A stretch of 64,000 nt of DNA from Chrysomallon squamiferum (GCA_012295275.1 CM022677.1:5025597-5089596); one strand, 5' to 3'; positions 35,079 to 48,743 are shown, numbered from the stretch's first letter. The notes: generated from the letters alone by a model not told the origin. Made by a program: numbers and translations.

Positions 35079-37926
35079 CATATCTGTTATGATACAAATC
35101 AAAGGTGAACGTAATAAAATATCGATGTAAGCAGTGTTTTTTTAAACTAAGATAGAACGTAATTTCCGTTCAGTCTCAGTTTAGTCGTAGAAGCTGCACA
35201 GCTGGTACTAAATAAAAACGTACATTCTGTCGAGCAGTCTCAAATTATTTTCAGAAAACTACCAAATTAAATATGGTATTATACACAGAAATTAAAGATA
35301 AACTGGTATAATATTGGTTACCATATTCAAAAATATGGTTTATTTGAAAGACCCTCTCTATTTCTCAACAACAAAAATATATAAATAAATAAATAAATAT
35401 ATGTATAGTTTTATAAAATTTGTTTTAGAGAGCCATGAAAAGATATTATTAGTAGTAAACAATTAAAAAAAGAAACATTAATCTTTTCCAGCAGCGCAGT
35501 TTATAAAGCAAAATGTAGAATCAGGAAAAATATGATATTTTATATTCATTTCAAATTCTTCACCTTTTCCTGTATTTTTTATTTAACAGTGTCTTCGCCT
35601 CGGAAACTTGTTTTACATGGTAGACTGTAAAATTGATGACATAATCGAGATGCACACAGATTTAGATAGAACAATAATAATAATAATAGTTTGGACTGTT
35701 CATCGAAAGAAGCAGGCGGCGACAGAAAATTGTTAAAACTGTAGAATTTATGGATTGACAGAGAAACACATGGACAGATGTGGGTATATGTATTTGAATG
35801 TTAGAAAAACATATATACATACACACTAGTTGTGTGAGTGTATGTGTGTACTGAAGGAAATTATAATTTTTGTATGTGGTATCTGAGGCATGGATACCGA
35901 GCGATAGACAGACAGATGTGAATGTGAAAGGATGAGTTGGTACATACATGTTATCTGTGAGAAAGAGTTAATGTGTTTGTTGTCAAATAACTGCTGCATG
36001 TGAAAGACAGTGTCCTTGTTTATATATAAACAAGTTCCAAGTGTTTTGATTGTTGTTTTGTTTTTAAAAAATGAATAGAAATAAAATGATATACAATTAG
36101 ATATAAAAATACAATTAATAACTGGATTATTTTAAGGATTTATTCTTATATCTTGATTTTGAATTGTTATTATTAACATTAAAATATAATTGAAAAAAGC
36201 TGAAATTAATCAGGTTAAAAGAGTAATTTTAGCTCTATTAAAACCAACATCTTTTTTAAAAACAGATTTGCAGTAATTTTTATTTTAAAGAAAATGAAAA
36301 TGAAACGATGTATGTATGTATGTATGTATATAATAATAATAATAATAATAATAATTTATAATTAATTTATAATTATGAAAGTCTGTGACATCAAATGAAA
36401 GTGAAATGTTCATAATACAAAATCTTAAAGGCATATGTCACTGTAATTCATTATTGGAATGCATTGCTACAAAGGTTAGTGTTCATTCTAGTGCTTTGAT
36501 TCTTTTTGTAAAATCGAACAAAATGTATATATAAAAAATAATAATTAAATCAGATGATCTTTTGCTGGTTGACCACAAATAACGAAGATATTGATCAGTA
36601 TATAAATAATAAAACTAAAAACAGACAAAGACTAGTTTTTATTTATTTATTTTTCTTTTAAAATATTTGAACGTGCCTTAACATTTTTAATGTTAACAAA
36701 CTGAAAAATGTTCAGCATGATTTTCCATTTTGATTATTGTTTTTAGATAAGATGCAATGGGTTTGATTTTGTAGATGTCAGGATTTAAAACAGTTAAGAA
36801 CAAATAATGTTTTTGTATTAAAAATATTTGTACTGCCACTCATTTATGTAACATGACCTGGTTATATTTTATTGTTATTTTATATCTTTTATTATTTATT
36901 TATGAATTTATTTAATTATTTATTTAATTTCATTTTTTCCCCAGCTTTTTAATTGAATTAATTCAATACAGATTATAAAATACTTGGAAGACATTTCCAT
37001 TTGCACATATTTGAAATAATTTTTTGAATTTTTCCAACATGTGAAAGGCTAATTATAAAATACTGAGAAAAATTCCATTTATGTACATTTTTTCTCTTCT
37101 TTGGTTTTTATCATTTTTAAATTATGATTTTCTATTTTTAAAGATTCCTTATTAAAATAATTCAATTATTCCTTCTAAAGTGGGAAATTATAAAAAACTG
37201 CTAGAAATGTGTAAAGAGAAATATCTGAATATTTAAGTTTTATTATCTAGACACGTTTTTAAGTAATTTCAACTTGAAGATGATCATGTTTCTTTTAATT
37301 AAAAATAACAAAGTCATGGTTAATGCAAATAAAATTTTAATTTAGTTAACAGTTTACATTAGAAATAAATTATTATATAAAGAGTTATATAATATATTCT
37401 TATTACCCCTAATTACATAATTTAAATATATTTACACAATGATTACCCCCTGAATTAAAGATTTTTTCCCAACTTTTTTGTATAAAAAAATTCTAATTAC
37501 CCCTGACATAATTTTCAATTATATTTACATTTATTACCCCCAGCAAACCCCTGATTTTACCCTGATTTAAATAATATAAAGAAAAAATGTTTTGTTGTGT
37601 TTTAATAAAAACTTCAAATACCTCTAATTACATAGTTTTAAATATATTTAGACTGATTAACCCCAGCAAACCCTTGATTTACCCCAATTTAAATAATATA
37701 AAAATTAGATTAAAAAAGTTAACACTAAACACTATCACACAGATTTTAGCTTATTTACAAAGATGGCATTCCAGAGCAACGATGAATCTCCATTCCTCTT
37801 TCAGTGAGAAAAGTTAGAATAACCAAGCACACCTCAGTGATAAAAACAGAGCAAGCTGCTATGAAGTACAATGTGTACACTGGATGATCACTGAGTGTTG
37901 GAAATTCAAATTACATTTCAGACAGA
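34536..37926. other. AT-rich non-coding part of duplication unit (copy 1)
   Basis: Microsatellites: TA at 35043-35075 and AAT at 36331-36354. No supported gene. The segment 53612-54172 of copy 2 is absent here (junction near 36474). Confidence 0.6.
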
Positions 37927-37941
37927 TTTTCTCTTGAAAGA

Positions 37942-37978
37942 CTATGATGTAAAAGCTTTCTGGTGAATCTTTTCTGAA
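37942..37978 (-). pseudogene. Truncated remnant of the 55670-55750 exon (copy 1)
   Basis: Only the last codons (FSEKIHQKAFTS and TAG) remain. The sequence beyond 37978 is joined to what is position 56704 in copy 2. Confidence 0.6.
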
Positions 37979-39489
37979 AATGAAATAACAATAAATCATT
38001 TCTTGATCATATAAAACAAAGTTGAACTTAAAAATACTGAAACATAAATAAATCCTAGTGAAAACATTAAATTATCTCTCAAAATGCTCTTTTATATATT
38101 ACATGCAAATAGTAATAAATACAAAATACAAAATAAAAGATTATACTTTAGCTATTAAAATGCAGATTACTTAATAATTAAAACAATATTATTTGCTTCA
38201 CTATTATTTTGAGTAGATTAATCACCATCAAACAACACATACAACTAATCGTCATGACATTGTTGTCAGTTTAGGGGAAACACACACACAATTCTAGGTG
38301 TGCACCGTGTACTTGGTACAGGGCTGGGAGACCTACTGCACCGGGGTAACAGTGATTTACAAAATAAAACACCAAAATTACTTTTCTATTGTTTTTATCA
38401 TCATCACACCATTATTCATAAATATGGTCAACATCATCATAATAAATAAATAAATAATGTTGAAATTAAATGAACAATCTTGAATATTAAAAAACAAAAT
38501 ATATATGTATCCTGTAAGCAAATCAGACATCTTTTGAAAGTAAAGTGCAAACGTAAAAATTAAAATAAATGTGTAAAAAGAAAAAAAAGAGAAAAATGAA
38601 TTCATGGACCATATAACAGAAAATTAATTAAGTTGTGAATGTTACTTACATAAAGTGAATAAAACAGTTTTTACTGTAATGTTGGATATTGTATATAATG
38701 ATTTTTTTTTTTTTGGTTCTGTTTTAAACAGTTAGAATTTAAAAATCCTTCCTGACTGAAATAATTTTAAGAAATTAAAAATAAAATTACAATATTATAA
38801 CTGTTTAGATTATATTATCATTATGTTTAGTAAGGATTTATAATGTTTGTATGCTTAACTTTTGTGATTGCATATGTGGTCAAATTAGAAATTAATAACA
38901 AGAATCAGAAATTATCCATGAAAATGACTTGCCGTAATAATTTCTTACTTTCTGAGTGTAATATTGTAAAACTGTTAGTTACTCAAGGCTGTTAAAGAAA
39001 ACATTTTGAAGTAAGAATAACATCCAAATATGACTTCAATATGTATGTATTCCAAAGCTGCTATAAATGAATTATAACATTGGTTGATTTAATGAACAAA
39101 ATTGTGAATTGATGTTTTTTGTGTGATCATTTAATGTTTTCAACACGAGTAACCATTACTTCCATTAGATCGCACTCACACAGAAATAAAAGTTATGTCT
39201 CTGTGAAAATATATAATGTTTATTAGGATTAAATTATTTTATCTGTTTTATCAATGTAAATTATAGCTAAATATACGCAAGTATGCAACATGAAATAAAA
39301 AAGGAAAAAAGAGAAGAAATAAGAATAAAAATGGAGAAAGTGAACAGAAAATAAGGGTAAGCATTAGCCAAGCTGCTCAGGGATGTCAAATAATGAGATG
39401 TTCATCTGCACCATTTTATCTGTCAACACCAATTCAACAGTCTCAGAAGTATGGACAATATGGATAAACCTGATGTTCCCAAGGTCAGT
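37979..39489. other. AT-rich non-coding part of duplication unit (copy 1)
   Basis: No gene seen. Collinearity with copy 2 pauses near 39106, where a LINE insertion begins, and resumes in the integrase element. Confidence 0.5.
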
Positions 39490-40260
39490 ATTCTGGTTTA
39501 ATTTCACCAGTTGTGAACTGTCAAGATGTCAGTATAAAAATTAGATACTTTGACTAGAAAGTTAGATATAATGTATGATAAACTGGAAAAATTAGACATG
39601 ATTGAAAAACAACTGAATGGTACAAGATATAGTGGTAAAATGATTGATATTAAGAAAAAAGTACAAGATATGGAAAGATTATGAATTACATTCACTGTCA
39701 GTTTGAAAGGCATAAAACAATCTTGGGGATTTGAAATCTGTTGACATAGATATGAACATTTCTACTCGTGAAATGAGATATAATAATACCAGTATGAAAC
39801 AACAAACATGTGAAGTAGAAACTGAGTTTCGAATCTTAAGAGATAAACACAATGACCTACAAACTCACTTCATCGTGACAATGTAATGTTTAGTGTGATA
39901 CCAGAGGAAGATGAGGAAGACACAGACAAGGAGTTGAAAAGTTTTATAAAAAATGAAAGTAGAAAATAATAGTGACTTTGACAGAATGAATCGACTGGGG
40001 AAGATGTATATATAAGGCCTGTTGTTGCTAAATTCATTTTATATAAATTGTGAGAAGAGCTGCACCCAAAACACTGATAAACAAGCAATTCACGGTTAAT
40101 GAACAAATAAATTAATGACAGGAGAAAATTACTATATCCACATTACAGCAAAAAGGCAAGGGAAAAGACTGGTGTTAAATGGTGATAAACTGTATATCGA
40201 GGTCAGGCTGTTTACACTGGGAGAGGTCGGGCCAGAAGCCAGTAACACAAACATAACAAT
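39490..40260 (+). pseudogene. LINE ORF1 remnant (coiled coil plus L1-type RNA-binding domain)
   Basis: In several frames there is a coiled-coil-like stretch (MYDKLEKLDMIEKQL), then the L1 ORF1p-like domain: NVMFSVIPEEDEEDTDKEL, DFDRMNRLGK, RPVVAKFILYKL and, before 40200, GKRLVLNGDKLYIE. Stops and frameshifts break it at least four times. Present only in duplication copy 1, so it was inserted here or lost from copy 2. Confidence 0.7.
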
Positions 40261-40279
40261 CATCAGCTAAGTGACACCA

Positions 40280-41779
40280 AGGTTATTTATCTTCTGTCCA
40301 AGTCTGAGATTCTTCAGTGTGGTGATGTTGAGAAGTTGATAAGACGTTGCACATCCAACAGTGACCCGAGTATTACGTGCACATCAAAGAGACATTCGAT
40401 GTTATCAATCGTGCACACATAGACACTGGCCACAGAGGTTGCAATCGAATGGTAAAGGAGATAGGCAACAAGTTTACCAATGTTACCAGGGATTCTACTG
40501 AACTGTTTAAGTCAATGTGCACTGACTGTCAGTGTAAACTGATGACAAAGGGTGTGGTTGTCTGACCGATCTTGTCTAAAGAGTTCTCTGCTTGTAGTCA
40601 AGTAGATCTCACTGATATGCAATCGTTACCGCATGGTTCTGTCAAGTGGATTAAGGTGTATCAGGATCATCTTACAAAGTTTGTTGTTATCCGCCCACTG
40701 ACATCAAAGCGAGCTGCTGAGGTTGCAAACCAACTCATGGACATATTTCTGCTATTCAGTGCACCACATATATTACAACTGTTCTGAATTTACAGCTCAA
40801 ATCATTTCTGATTTGCAGGAGTTGTGGCCAGACCTAGTTATAGTGCTTGGTAAACCACGCCACCCACAGAGTCAAGTTCTGTAGAATGTGCAAATTATGA
40901 CACTAAAGACAGGCTTGTTGCGAGGATGAGTGAGAATAATGCCGCTGATAGGACTGTTGGTGTTAAATTTGTTCAGTTTCGCAAGAACTCGAGTTTCAAT
41001 GCTGGAATAAAACAGTCATCTTGTACAACCTTGTTTGGCATCAAAGGCAGGATTGGTTTGACTTCCTTCGTTACCACATTATGTTATCCACAAGCTACAG
41101 AAGGAAGATGACTTACTAGCCATTCTGTCCAGCAGCTCAACTCTACCAGAAACAACTCAACTCTACCAGAAACAACTCAATCTGTACCAGAAACAACTCA
41201 ACCTCTATCAGAAACGACTCAACCTCTACCAGAAACAACTCAGCCTCTACCAGAAATGACTCAGTCTCTACCAGAAAAAACTCAACCAATGAGCAGCATA
41301 GACAAGAAAAGAAAGCTTGCAATAGCTGCACAACAGAAACAAGCCGAGCGTGTTGTTAAGCAAATTCGTGTGATTATGAAGGATGATGCTGTTGGTGATA
41401 ACGTAGCTGAGCCCTTTCCATCTGTAGAAATATCTGTATTATATTAGCTGTAGAAAACAGACACTATACCATCTGTGGAAATATTCTAGTATTATATTAG
41501 CTGTAGAAAACAGACACTATACCATCTGGTATTCTGAAAGGGAAATATAGTCAACACCAGTTTGATTTATGTCCTCAGAGAATCCTGAGTGAATCTGACA
41601 TGAACAGTGTGTCACTTCGTCAAGCCAACAAAAAGCAGTCTCAACACGGTGGTCAGAGTTTCGTCAAGTGCAGTTGTAATGGACCTAAGAGATGTCAGAG
41701 TAAGAGATGTGCTTGTTTCAAAACTAATGTTTTGTGTAATAGCAGATGTCACAACTGTGTAAATTGTTTAAATAAATGA
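40280..41779 (+). pseudogene. Integrase-bearing element resembling KRBA2, remnant (copy 1)
   Basis: Frames in order: HIDTGHRGCNRMVKEIGNKF and a cysteine pair (zinc-binding start, 40377-40560); QVDLTDMQSLPHGSVKW, YQDHLTKFVVIRPLTSKRAA (core with first aspartate, 40598-40740); LWPDLVIVLGKPRHPQSQ region; RTVGVKFVQFRKNSSFNAG (40950-41010); a Pro-Glu-Thr-Thr-Gln linker; SIDKKRKLAIA; and a C-terminal cysteine-rich tail (KCSCNGPKRCQSKRCACF, CNSRCHNCVNCLNK) ending at TGA 41777-41779. This layout is that of integrase elements similar to vertebrate KRBA2/SCAND3. The second catalytic aspartate block is damaged and several stops are present. Confidence 0.8.
41135..41290. repeat. 21-bp coding minisatellite, about seven units (copy 1)
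   Basis: The unit encodes PLPETTQ between integrase core and Cys-rich tail. The equivalent array in copy 2 has about 29 units. Confidence 0.95.
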
Positions 41780-42059
41780 AGTATGTATTATGTGTCACCA
41801 ATGAATCATACTGGTAAATGTGTTGTTACATGTATTTTATTATTCAATACAGATGAAACATAGTTTAGTAAATAGAAAACACCTAAGAAATACCCTTTAG
41901 CCAAATGACTGGAAATTTTAGTCAGTTTGGCTAAATGACTAGAGGTCAGAGGCATTTGACCAAATCACTGGTTTGACACATTGACTGTAACATGTATATC
42001 TGCTTGTATTTTCGAAGGAAGCTTTGATAATTTTTTTGCAAATAATTGCCTGTTTTGGA

Positions 42060-43312
42060 GAATTTCTTTTCTTAAACAAGAGCAGTAAGAAAGTGACAAC
42101 CAAGCAGGCATTACGAATGATAATGTCAGATTCTGAGGATGAGGATGAAGTGTTGGAATGTGAAATAATAGTGATTTTGAAAGTGAAGAGAGTGACGATG
42201 ATGTTGTCAATGATACAAATAATAAAAACACGAATGAAGGTGAAAATGAAAGTGATTCTGCTGATAATCACAGCCCAGGTGTTGATGTTTTACAACCTGG
42301 TAGTGGGTGTGGCTGTGGTAGAGGACGTGGTCGAGGTGTGACAGAATTCTCAGACTCAGGCAGATCAGCGTCAGTGGATGAATGACATGAGAGAGTGTCG
42401 TGAAAAACAATTCAAACCCCGGTCCCAAAAATATTCCAGATTCACTCAATAATGAGAGCAGAACTGCTGACTTTTATACGTTATTCTGGAATGATGATTT
42501 ATGGCAGCTCTTTGTTGATGAAACTAACAGCAGGCAGAACATATCAGAGAAGCAAAACTTTCACATTGTTATTAAAAATCGTTTAGTTCACTAACACAGA
42601 TTAAAAACTTTTTTTGCTGTTGAGTAGTGATGGAAATGCTTATTCACAAGGACTGCTATGAATAATTTTGGTGAGATAAGGAAAATGTCTTGACCATCAC
42701 ACCTGGATTTCCACAGACTTTTACAAGAGATAGATTTTTAGCAATATGGTCTATGCTACATAATGTAAATGTATTAGACCCGGAGCTAGACAAATCTGAT
42801 AAGATTTAGAAATCAAGGCCCATGTTCAAGCACTTGTTGGAAAAATTCTGGCTGCATTATATACCGAGAAGCAATCTGTTAGCTGACAAAGGAATGATTC
42901 CAATATAAAACTCCCTCTCTATAAAACAGCATATCAAAGAAAAACCGATAAAGTGGGATATCAAAACCTTCCTACTTTGTGACAGAGAGAATGCAGAAGT
43001 ATATACAGGTCACAGGAATGATGCTGAAACCATTGAAAACCTTGGTGGTCTGGAAACTTTGTTGTTTGTATGTTGGAACCGTTTTGTTACCAGCATTACT
43101 GTGTGTTTGCAGACAGACTCTACACTAGTGTATATTTGTGTGAGTTTTTGCTGGAAAAGAGAGGAATCTGCCTAGTGGGCACTGCACTTACCAATCTCAA
43201 ACTTTTTCCAAAAAAACTGATCAAATCAAAAAGTCAAATCAGAAGGGGGCAGTTTGAACTATTGTTCAATGGAATTGTAGCAGCAATTGTTTGGTGTGAC
43301 AAAAAGCCTATT
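42060..43312 (+). pseudogene. piggyBac-family transposase remnant (copy 1)
   Basis: An acidic N-terminus (MSDSEDEDEVLE, then ESEESDDDVVNDTNN in another frame) precedes fragments of the catalytic domain: VLDPELDKSDK, HYIPRSNLL, KPIKWDIKTFLLCDRE, then LEPFCYQHYCVFADRLYTS, CEFLLEKRGICLVGTALTN and FNGIVAAIVWCDKKPI. The HCVF(A/T)D-x-x-YTS block is the conserved piggyBac motif with the third catalytic aspartate. Many stops and frameshifts are present. The C-terminus is absent. Confidence 0.82.
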
Positions 43313-43535
43313 TAAAGTACGTCTGTGCACAGACAAACACCTCCAAGATTCTGGACCTCATTAGTTGGAAACAGCCTCCCAATGCAACATCAAACAGTAG
43401 GTGTGTAGTGTGTCTGGAAAACCACAACAGGTCAGACAACAAAATCCCTCTGCTGCCTATAAGGACTTTCTTCTTTAAGAAGTTAAGTTTTATTTATTTA
43501 TTTTAGTTAATACGTAACTGAACGAAGTACAACAA
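43313..43535 (+). other. Unique stretch before gap 2 with an open frame
   Basis: After similarity to copy 2 ends, a frame stays open for about 55 codons (TNTSKILDLISWKQPPN, then RCVVCLENHNRSDNKIP). Unrecognised and without splice evidence. Confidence 0.25.
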
Positions 43536-43735
43536 NNNNNNNNNNNNNNNNNNNNNNNNNNNNNNNNNNNNNNNNNNNNNNNNNNNNNNNNNNNNNNNNN
43601 NNNNNNNNNNNNNNNNNNNNNNNNNNNNNNNNNNNNNNNNNNNNNNNNNNNNNNNNNNNNNNNNNNNNNNNNNNNNNNNNNNNNNNNNNNNNNNNNNNNN
43701 NNNNNNNNNNNNNNNNNNNNNNNNNNNNNNNNNNN
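43536..43735. other. Assembly gap 2 (200 N)
   Basis: Fixed-size run of N at the junction of the two duplication copies. Confidence 1.
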
Positions 43736-43774
43736 AATTCAAAACAGACCAATCATTTCAACTCATTTTGAATA

Positions 43775-44095
43775 ACTGTAACAATTACCTGATAACCCAA
43801 ACAAGACCTCGCGACAATCTCATTGAATCAAATAACAATTAAAACCACCACTAATTACATTATACTGATAACCCAAACAAGACCTCGCGACAATCTCATT
43901 GAATCAGATAACAATAAAAAACACCACTAATTACATTATACTGATAACCCAAACAAGACCTCACAGCAATCTCATTGAATCAAATACAAATTAAAACCAC
44001 CACTAATTACATTATACTGATAACCCCGAAACAAGACCTCACAACAATCTCATTGAATCAATTAAAACCACCACTAATTACATTAACTGAACTGG
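43775..44095. repeat. 76-bp tandem repeat, about four copies (copy 2)
   Basis: Same unit as 25847-26095, with one more copy and small deletions. Confidence 0.93.
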
Positions 44096-45220
44096 ACATT
44101 CTCGTAACTGACCAGCAAAACCAAACATTATTCTGTCACCTAAAATGGGCCTAAATGTGATTAAACCAAGAAAAAAAAAAAGGAACAACCCCATGGGAAA
44201 CTGCAAAATGCAGCACATCTGACCTATTTCCAGCTACTAACTCACCATTATTACTAGTAGCAAACACCTTTTAGTAAATTAAAAAATAAAACAAGAAAAA
44301 GAAAAGAAGAAACAAGAGCAGGAATAAAAGGAGTAAGAAATAATAATTTAAAAAAAATATATATATCTCTGTATCTCTCTTTCTCTCTCTCACTGTCTCT
44401 CATTCTCTGTCTCTCTCACTCTCTCTCTCACACTCTCTCTCACTCTCTCTCATAATTATGTTATTTTATTAATATTAAATTTATTTTAAAATTCATTCAG
44501 TTTTAGTTTTTTTGTTTATTCTCAGTACATAATTGTTTTTGTTTTTATTATGAATACTTTTGTAAACTTTAAGTGAAATGAAATAAAATAAAACCTTTTT
44601 TATAAATTACTCTGTTGTTTGTTTTAACTATTTACTGTAAACATTAAAAATGACAACATTTTTAAAACCATTTTTTTTCCTCTTTTCTGTAAACAATTAA
44701 TTATTATATAAAATAAAATGATTTTTGAAATTTACTATTTTCTATTCAATGAACTAAATATGGGTTTTGAAATTAGTGTGTTTGTTGTTTGTTTTTAATA
44801 CTTTCAGTAAACAATTATTAAATGAAATAAAGACAATTTTAAAAACTAAAATTTACTATTTTCTGTAACAATTAATGGAAATAAAACTGATTTTAAAACA
44901 ACAATGTGCTTGTTTTCTTTTCAGATAATGTATTACCAACACAACTAACATTTATATATATCATGGGGGAGGGTATACAGAGCTGCTGAGTATGTTTGAG
45001 GGGTGGGTTAATTCTCTGGGAAAGGGAAGTGAAACAGTAGATAAGTGCTGGTGTACTAGGACGTTTTGTTAAACAAAAAATTAGATTAATAATAATAATA
45101 GTAATAATAATAATCAAAAATTAAAGAATTTAATCTTTATAAATTTTATTTTCGATTCCATTTTTTATTATTTATTTTTAAATTACTTTTTATTTATATA
45201 TTTTTTCATTATTATTATAA

Positions 45221-45258
<38 letters not shown>

Positions 45259-45393
45259 CGTTAAATATAAATATAAAATGAAAAATAAAACTTTAACTAA
45301 GGGCCCGGTTAGATATTGCACAACGCTGCATTTGCCAGGTGAAAACGCGCGTTTTGAGTTTCCTGTCATTTTGGAAAACAAAATTCAACCTAC

Positions 45394-45476
45394 CTTGTTC
45401 GTCCGGTAAATTCATCAGTCCAGAGGTAATCCATAGCGAAGTCAAAGACAACACTAAGGCAAAGAAAAATTTTCAT
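45394..45476 (-). CDS. Candidate first coding exon, module copy c
   Basis: Counterpart of 27971-28053 in duplication copy 2. It begins MKIFLCLSVVF, a better signal-peptide start with a lysine, has the same donor, and carries the same upstream TGACGTCA. Only one such module exists in this copy. Confidence 0.4.
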
Positions 45477-45597
45477 GGTGTAAATCAAGCTTACATACAA
45501 CATTTTGAATTACTATAGTTGTTAAAGTGTCCTCGGTGCGCGCCCTTTCACTAATAGTCTCGCCGGAACTTCGCTATAATTCGGGATGCTGTGGCCG

Positions 45598-45605
45598 TGA
45601 CGTCA
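45598..45605. promoter_or_regulatory. CRE-like palindrome TGACGTCA (copy 2)
   Basis: Same site and spacing upstream of the exon at 45394-45476. Confidence 0.45.
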
Positions 45606-46047
45606 TGCTGATTTTCTAACTGATTGATTATTATAATTTCAATGAATTATAACAGGGGTGCCCCTACTTTTTAAATGACCAAGTCAAAATGATCTACCAA
45701 CAGTAAAAACGCAAAGCATTTATCTATTTATTTTATTTATTTATACTAAGTATACTTATATTTACAAGATATGTTGTTGTAATTGCATAACAGCGTGAAC
45801 CTGTATGGCACAATAGAAGTCTGTACATTTTTGACCGTCAACTTACTCTGATAAAGTGCACTTGCACTTGCAGAATGGATGATACGTTTCTTTTTTTTAG
45901 TGTCATGCGATCTACCCACACTGTCTATGCGAACATCTGCAAAAGGTGAAAACCCGTGTGGCACTATGCCCGGGGGTCGGGAAAATATTTCAACGTGTCC
46001 AAAAGGTGCGCACCGTCGGGTCCAGTGTGGCAAAGACGTTTCCAACA

Positions 46048-46076
46048 TTTTCAAAAGGTGCTGCACCTTTTGAAAA
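46048..46076. repeat. Perfect 14-bp inverted repeat (copy 2)
   Basis: Identical to 28603-28631. Confidence 0.9.
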
Positions 46077-46463
46077 TTTTGTGAAGAAAAAAAACGAGAA
46101 CATTTTCAAAATACGTGCATTTTTTTGTGCACGTGTCGGAAAAGAGTTGTTCCCCTTGGGTGAGGCGTGCGGCACCTTTCACCCGTGTCTGACAACCCTT
46201 TCCCCAATTTTGGGTATGTGCGCCCCATTTTTGCCACGTGCGGAGAAAAAGTTAATCCACTTTCAAAAAGGTATCCCTCGCATTTTGGACGAAACTTGAA
46301 ACATTATTTTACTAATTTGATTACGCATGTTTAACCTCAGACATAACACAAGCCTGGCTTCTCTGACAAAAGGATCTGCAAGACTGCATTGTCAGGCTGA
46401 TCGCACACTTTGACGGGGAAAAGACGACTGACCCACTGTCTTCATCGCCTCACATCTCTTCAG

Positions 46464-46529
46464 CCCTACCCTTAATGTCGATACTATAACGGGATAGTCA
46501 AACTGGTGCCCAATACAAACATGCTTCGG
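46464..46529. repeat. Single unit of the 66-bp repeat (copy 2)
   Basis: One copy of the unit that is repeated five times at 29020-29350. Confidence 0.95.
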
Positions 46530-48577
46530 CCCTCACTGGACGTCAGAATGTGTTCCTTAGCCAGCTGAAAATCACTTTCATATGTGAAATATATTTTTTA
46601 TCATCCCCAAAATGAAATATTCCGAAAAAAAAATAAATCGTTATTCTGACCACATAATATAGATATTATCTATTTTTTGTTTTTCTTAATTCTCATTTCA
46701 TTTTAGCTAATAAAGAATCATAACCATCATCAACAAGAAATAAAATGCCAGTATTTCCACCTATTTTATGTAAGTTTACGAGATTATTTCAAGATGTTAA
46801 ACTAACGTAATCATTATCAATCATTCGTTCTTTATGAATATGTGAGTAATGCAATAACTGTTATTTATAAATATATAAAATAAAGATTCGGACGCTGTAT
46901 CTGTCATTTACAAATATGTATGATACATAAAATATAATTTCAAAAACTTTAATATCGGAAAATAGCTTTTCAGTTTAAAAATATTTCTTACCTGAAGCAA
47001 TGTTGTAATCAAATTAACTCCGTTACTCAGTTCCAAATTAAATTTAATATAATTACTTATATTTTTTAATTCCGTAGATACAGAATGAAAACAGTCTTAC
47101 CCCTTTCCATGTTGTAATTACTGTAAATGTTGTAACTGTTTGTAATACTGGTTACAGCTAACGGAATGGCGAGGTATCAAGGTTATATCAGAAAAATAAT
47201 TAAGAAAACGCGCATAATATATTTACATGTTCCGTCATTTTATCTATAGCGGGATCTTTTCTTTATTATTTTCTAATGAATTAAGATCAGTTAATCTATT
47301 GTAGACCAGAGATCTGAACCGTGAGTTGAGTGAAAGAATCTGAGATCAAAAACAGGTTAACATGAAATGTTAAACGTACCTGAAACAATGGTGTTTATTC
47401 TTTCAAATTAGTATATCAGTGTTGTGGGGAGGTATAATCATTTACAGTATGAATGACAGCAAAATAGCACTGTTACAAAACACTTGAAAGCCGCCATTTT
47501 AATCCTTATGTCACGTAATGATTGATGGTGTTGTTGTTGTTGTTGTTGGGGGTGGGATTGTCTTTTTTTCTTTCTTTTTTTAAAGACGCTAGAAGAATTT
47601 TTTTAGTAAGTCGATACAGATTACCCATCCAATTTTGATCTCAACGTCATAAAAAAAATACCAGAACGAAAGACAATCTAAAAAGAAACCTCTGTGTCAT
47701 AGTATATTACAAAAACAAATCTATGATTCTCTGCAAATAAAAAAAAAAATAACGAAGAGAAATTATGTTTCCCTTGCTACCAGTGACGTTCATCAAATCC
47801 AAAAGTAAATTCCAGTGGTTTCCTTATACAGATGCCTAATTCTGTTTCCTGTCATTTATTGTTTTAAAATTATTAATTATCACGTCCTCTATTAAAAACA
47901 AACAAACAAATAAGTAAACAACAACAAAAAAGGAGCAAAAAACAAACAAACAAAAACAATACCCTCAAACAACAGAAAACAATAGAACAACTAAATAACA
48001 CAAAAAACATATATATGTAATTTTTAATAAATTTTATATATACGTATAGAAATTAAATCTTACGTATATTTAAACGAAATTAGATTTAGAAATTAAACAT
48101 AGAAATTTCCATTTTCTTTTTTTTTAATCCACATATTAAACTGCCTTGTTATCCTGACATCTGAAAAAATTATGTAAGATGAGCCCATATTTTTTCTAAC
48201 AATATTCTTTTTCACTAGAATTTTATTTAAAATGATGGGTGTGTTGTATAGAGTAAATTTATATCTATATCTGTATATAAAGAATATTATTGGAATTACT
48301 AACTGTATATTTATTTATTTAAAACATTTCTTCCCATTCTTCTTCTTATTACCATAATTATTGTTGTTCTTGTTAATATTTTTTTTAAATTATTATTTCC
48401 CTCTTTCTTTCATTTTTTTTTTCTTCGTTTTTTTTTTTTATGTGTGTGGTTTTTTTTCTGTACCGCCCTGCTTAATGTTTCTATTCTCTTTAAGATATTT
48501 TTACTAATTTTTTCTTAATAAAACTGTGGTTTTGCCGTAAAGCGTTCCCTCAGATAATCTATTGTCTTTGTTTTTAG

Positions 48578-48743
48578 ATGTTAAAGTAACTCAAAGTAAT
48601 GTTATTTTGGATCAGTTGTTTAGAAATAGTTCAGCATTTATTGAGCATACTTTTTCAGTTATATAAAGTAAAAAGTTCAGGATAAGACGTATCTGCCGAG
48701 TTATCCCACCCCTAACACATTTGTAAATTGTTCAGACCACTAG
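48578..48743 (+). pseudogene. Broken copy of the 31467-31708 exon
   Basis: Same acceptor and flanks, but about 85 bases are deleted after ACTTTTTC (about 48656) and the remaining frame stops at once. Confidence 0.7.

Larger units (their letters stand above)
25735..43312. repeat. Tandem segmental duplication, copy 1 (about 17.6 kb)
   Basis: Long collinear similarity to 43736-61338. Matching landmarks include 26853/44893, 28430/45879, 31467/48578, 32579/49622, 34207/51307, 38378/57110, 40965/58793 and 42110/60285. Much of 29380-34560 is nearly identical by eye. Similarity falls towards the right end. Differences are mainly indels: repeat copy numbers, a 0.6-kb segment and a 1-kb segment only in copy 2, and a LINE ORF1 only in copy 1. 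Confidence 0.95.

Noticed and set aside
38285-38350. Possible hairpin or microRNA-like block (TGTACCAAGTACA on the minus strand)
   Set aside because: Arms of only about five pairs and no matching longer stem. Conserved between copies simply because the region was duplicated.
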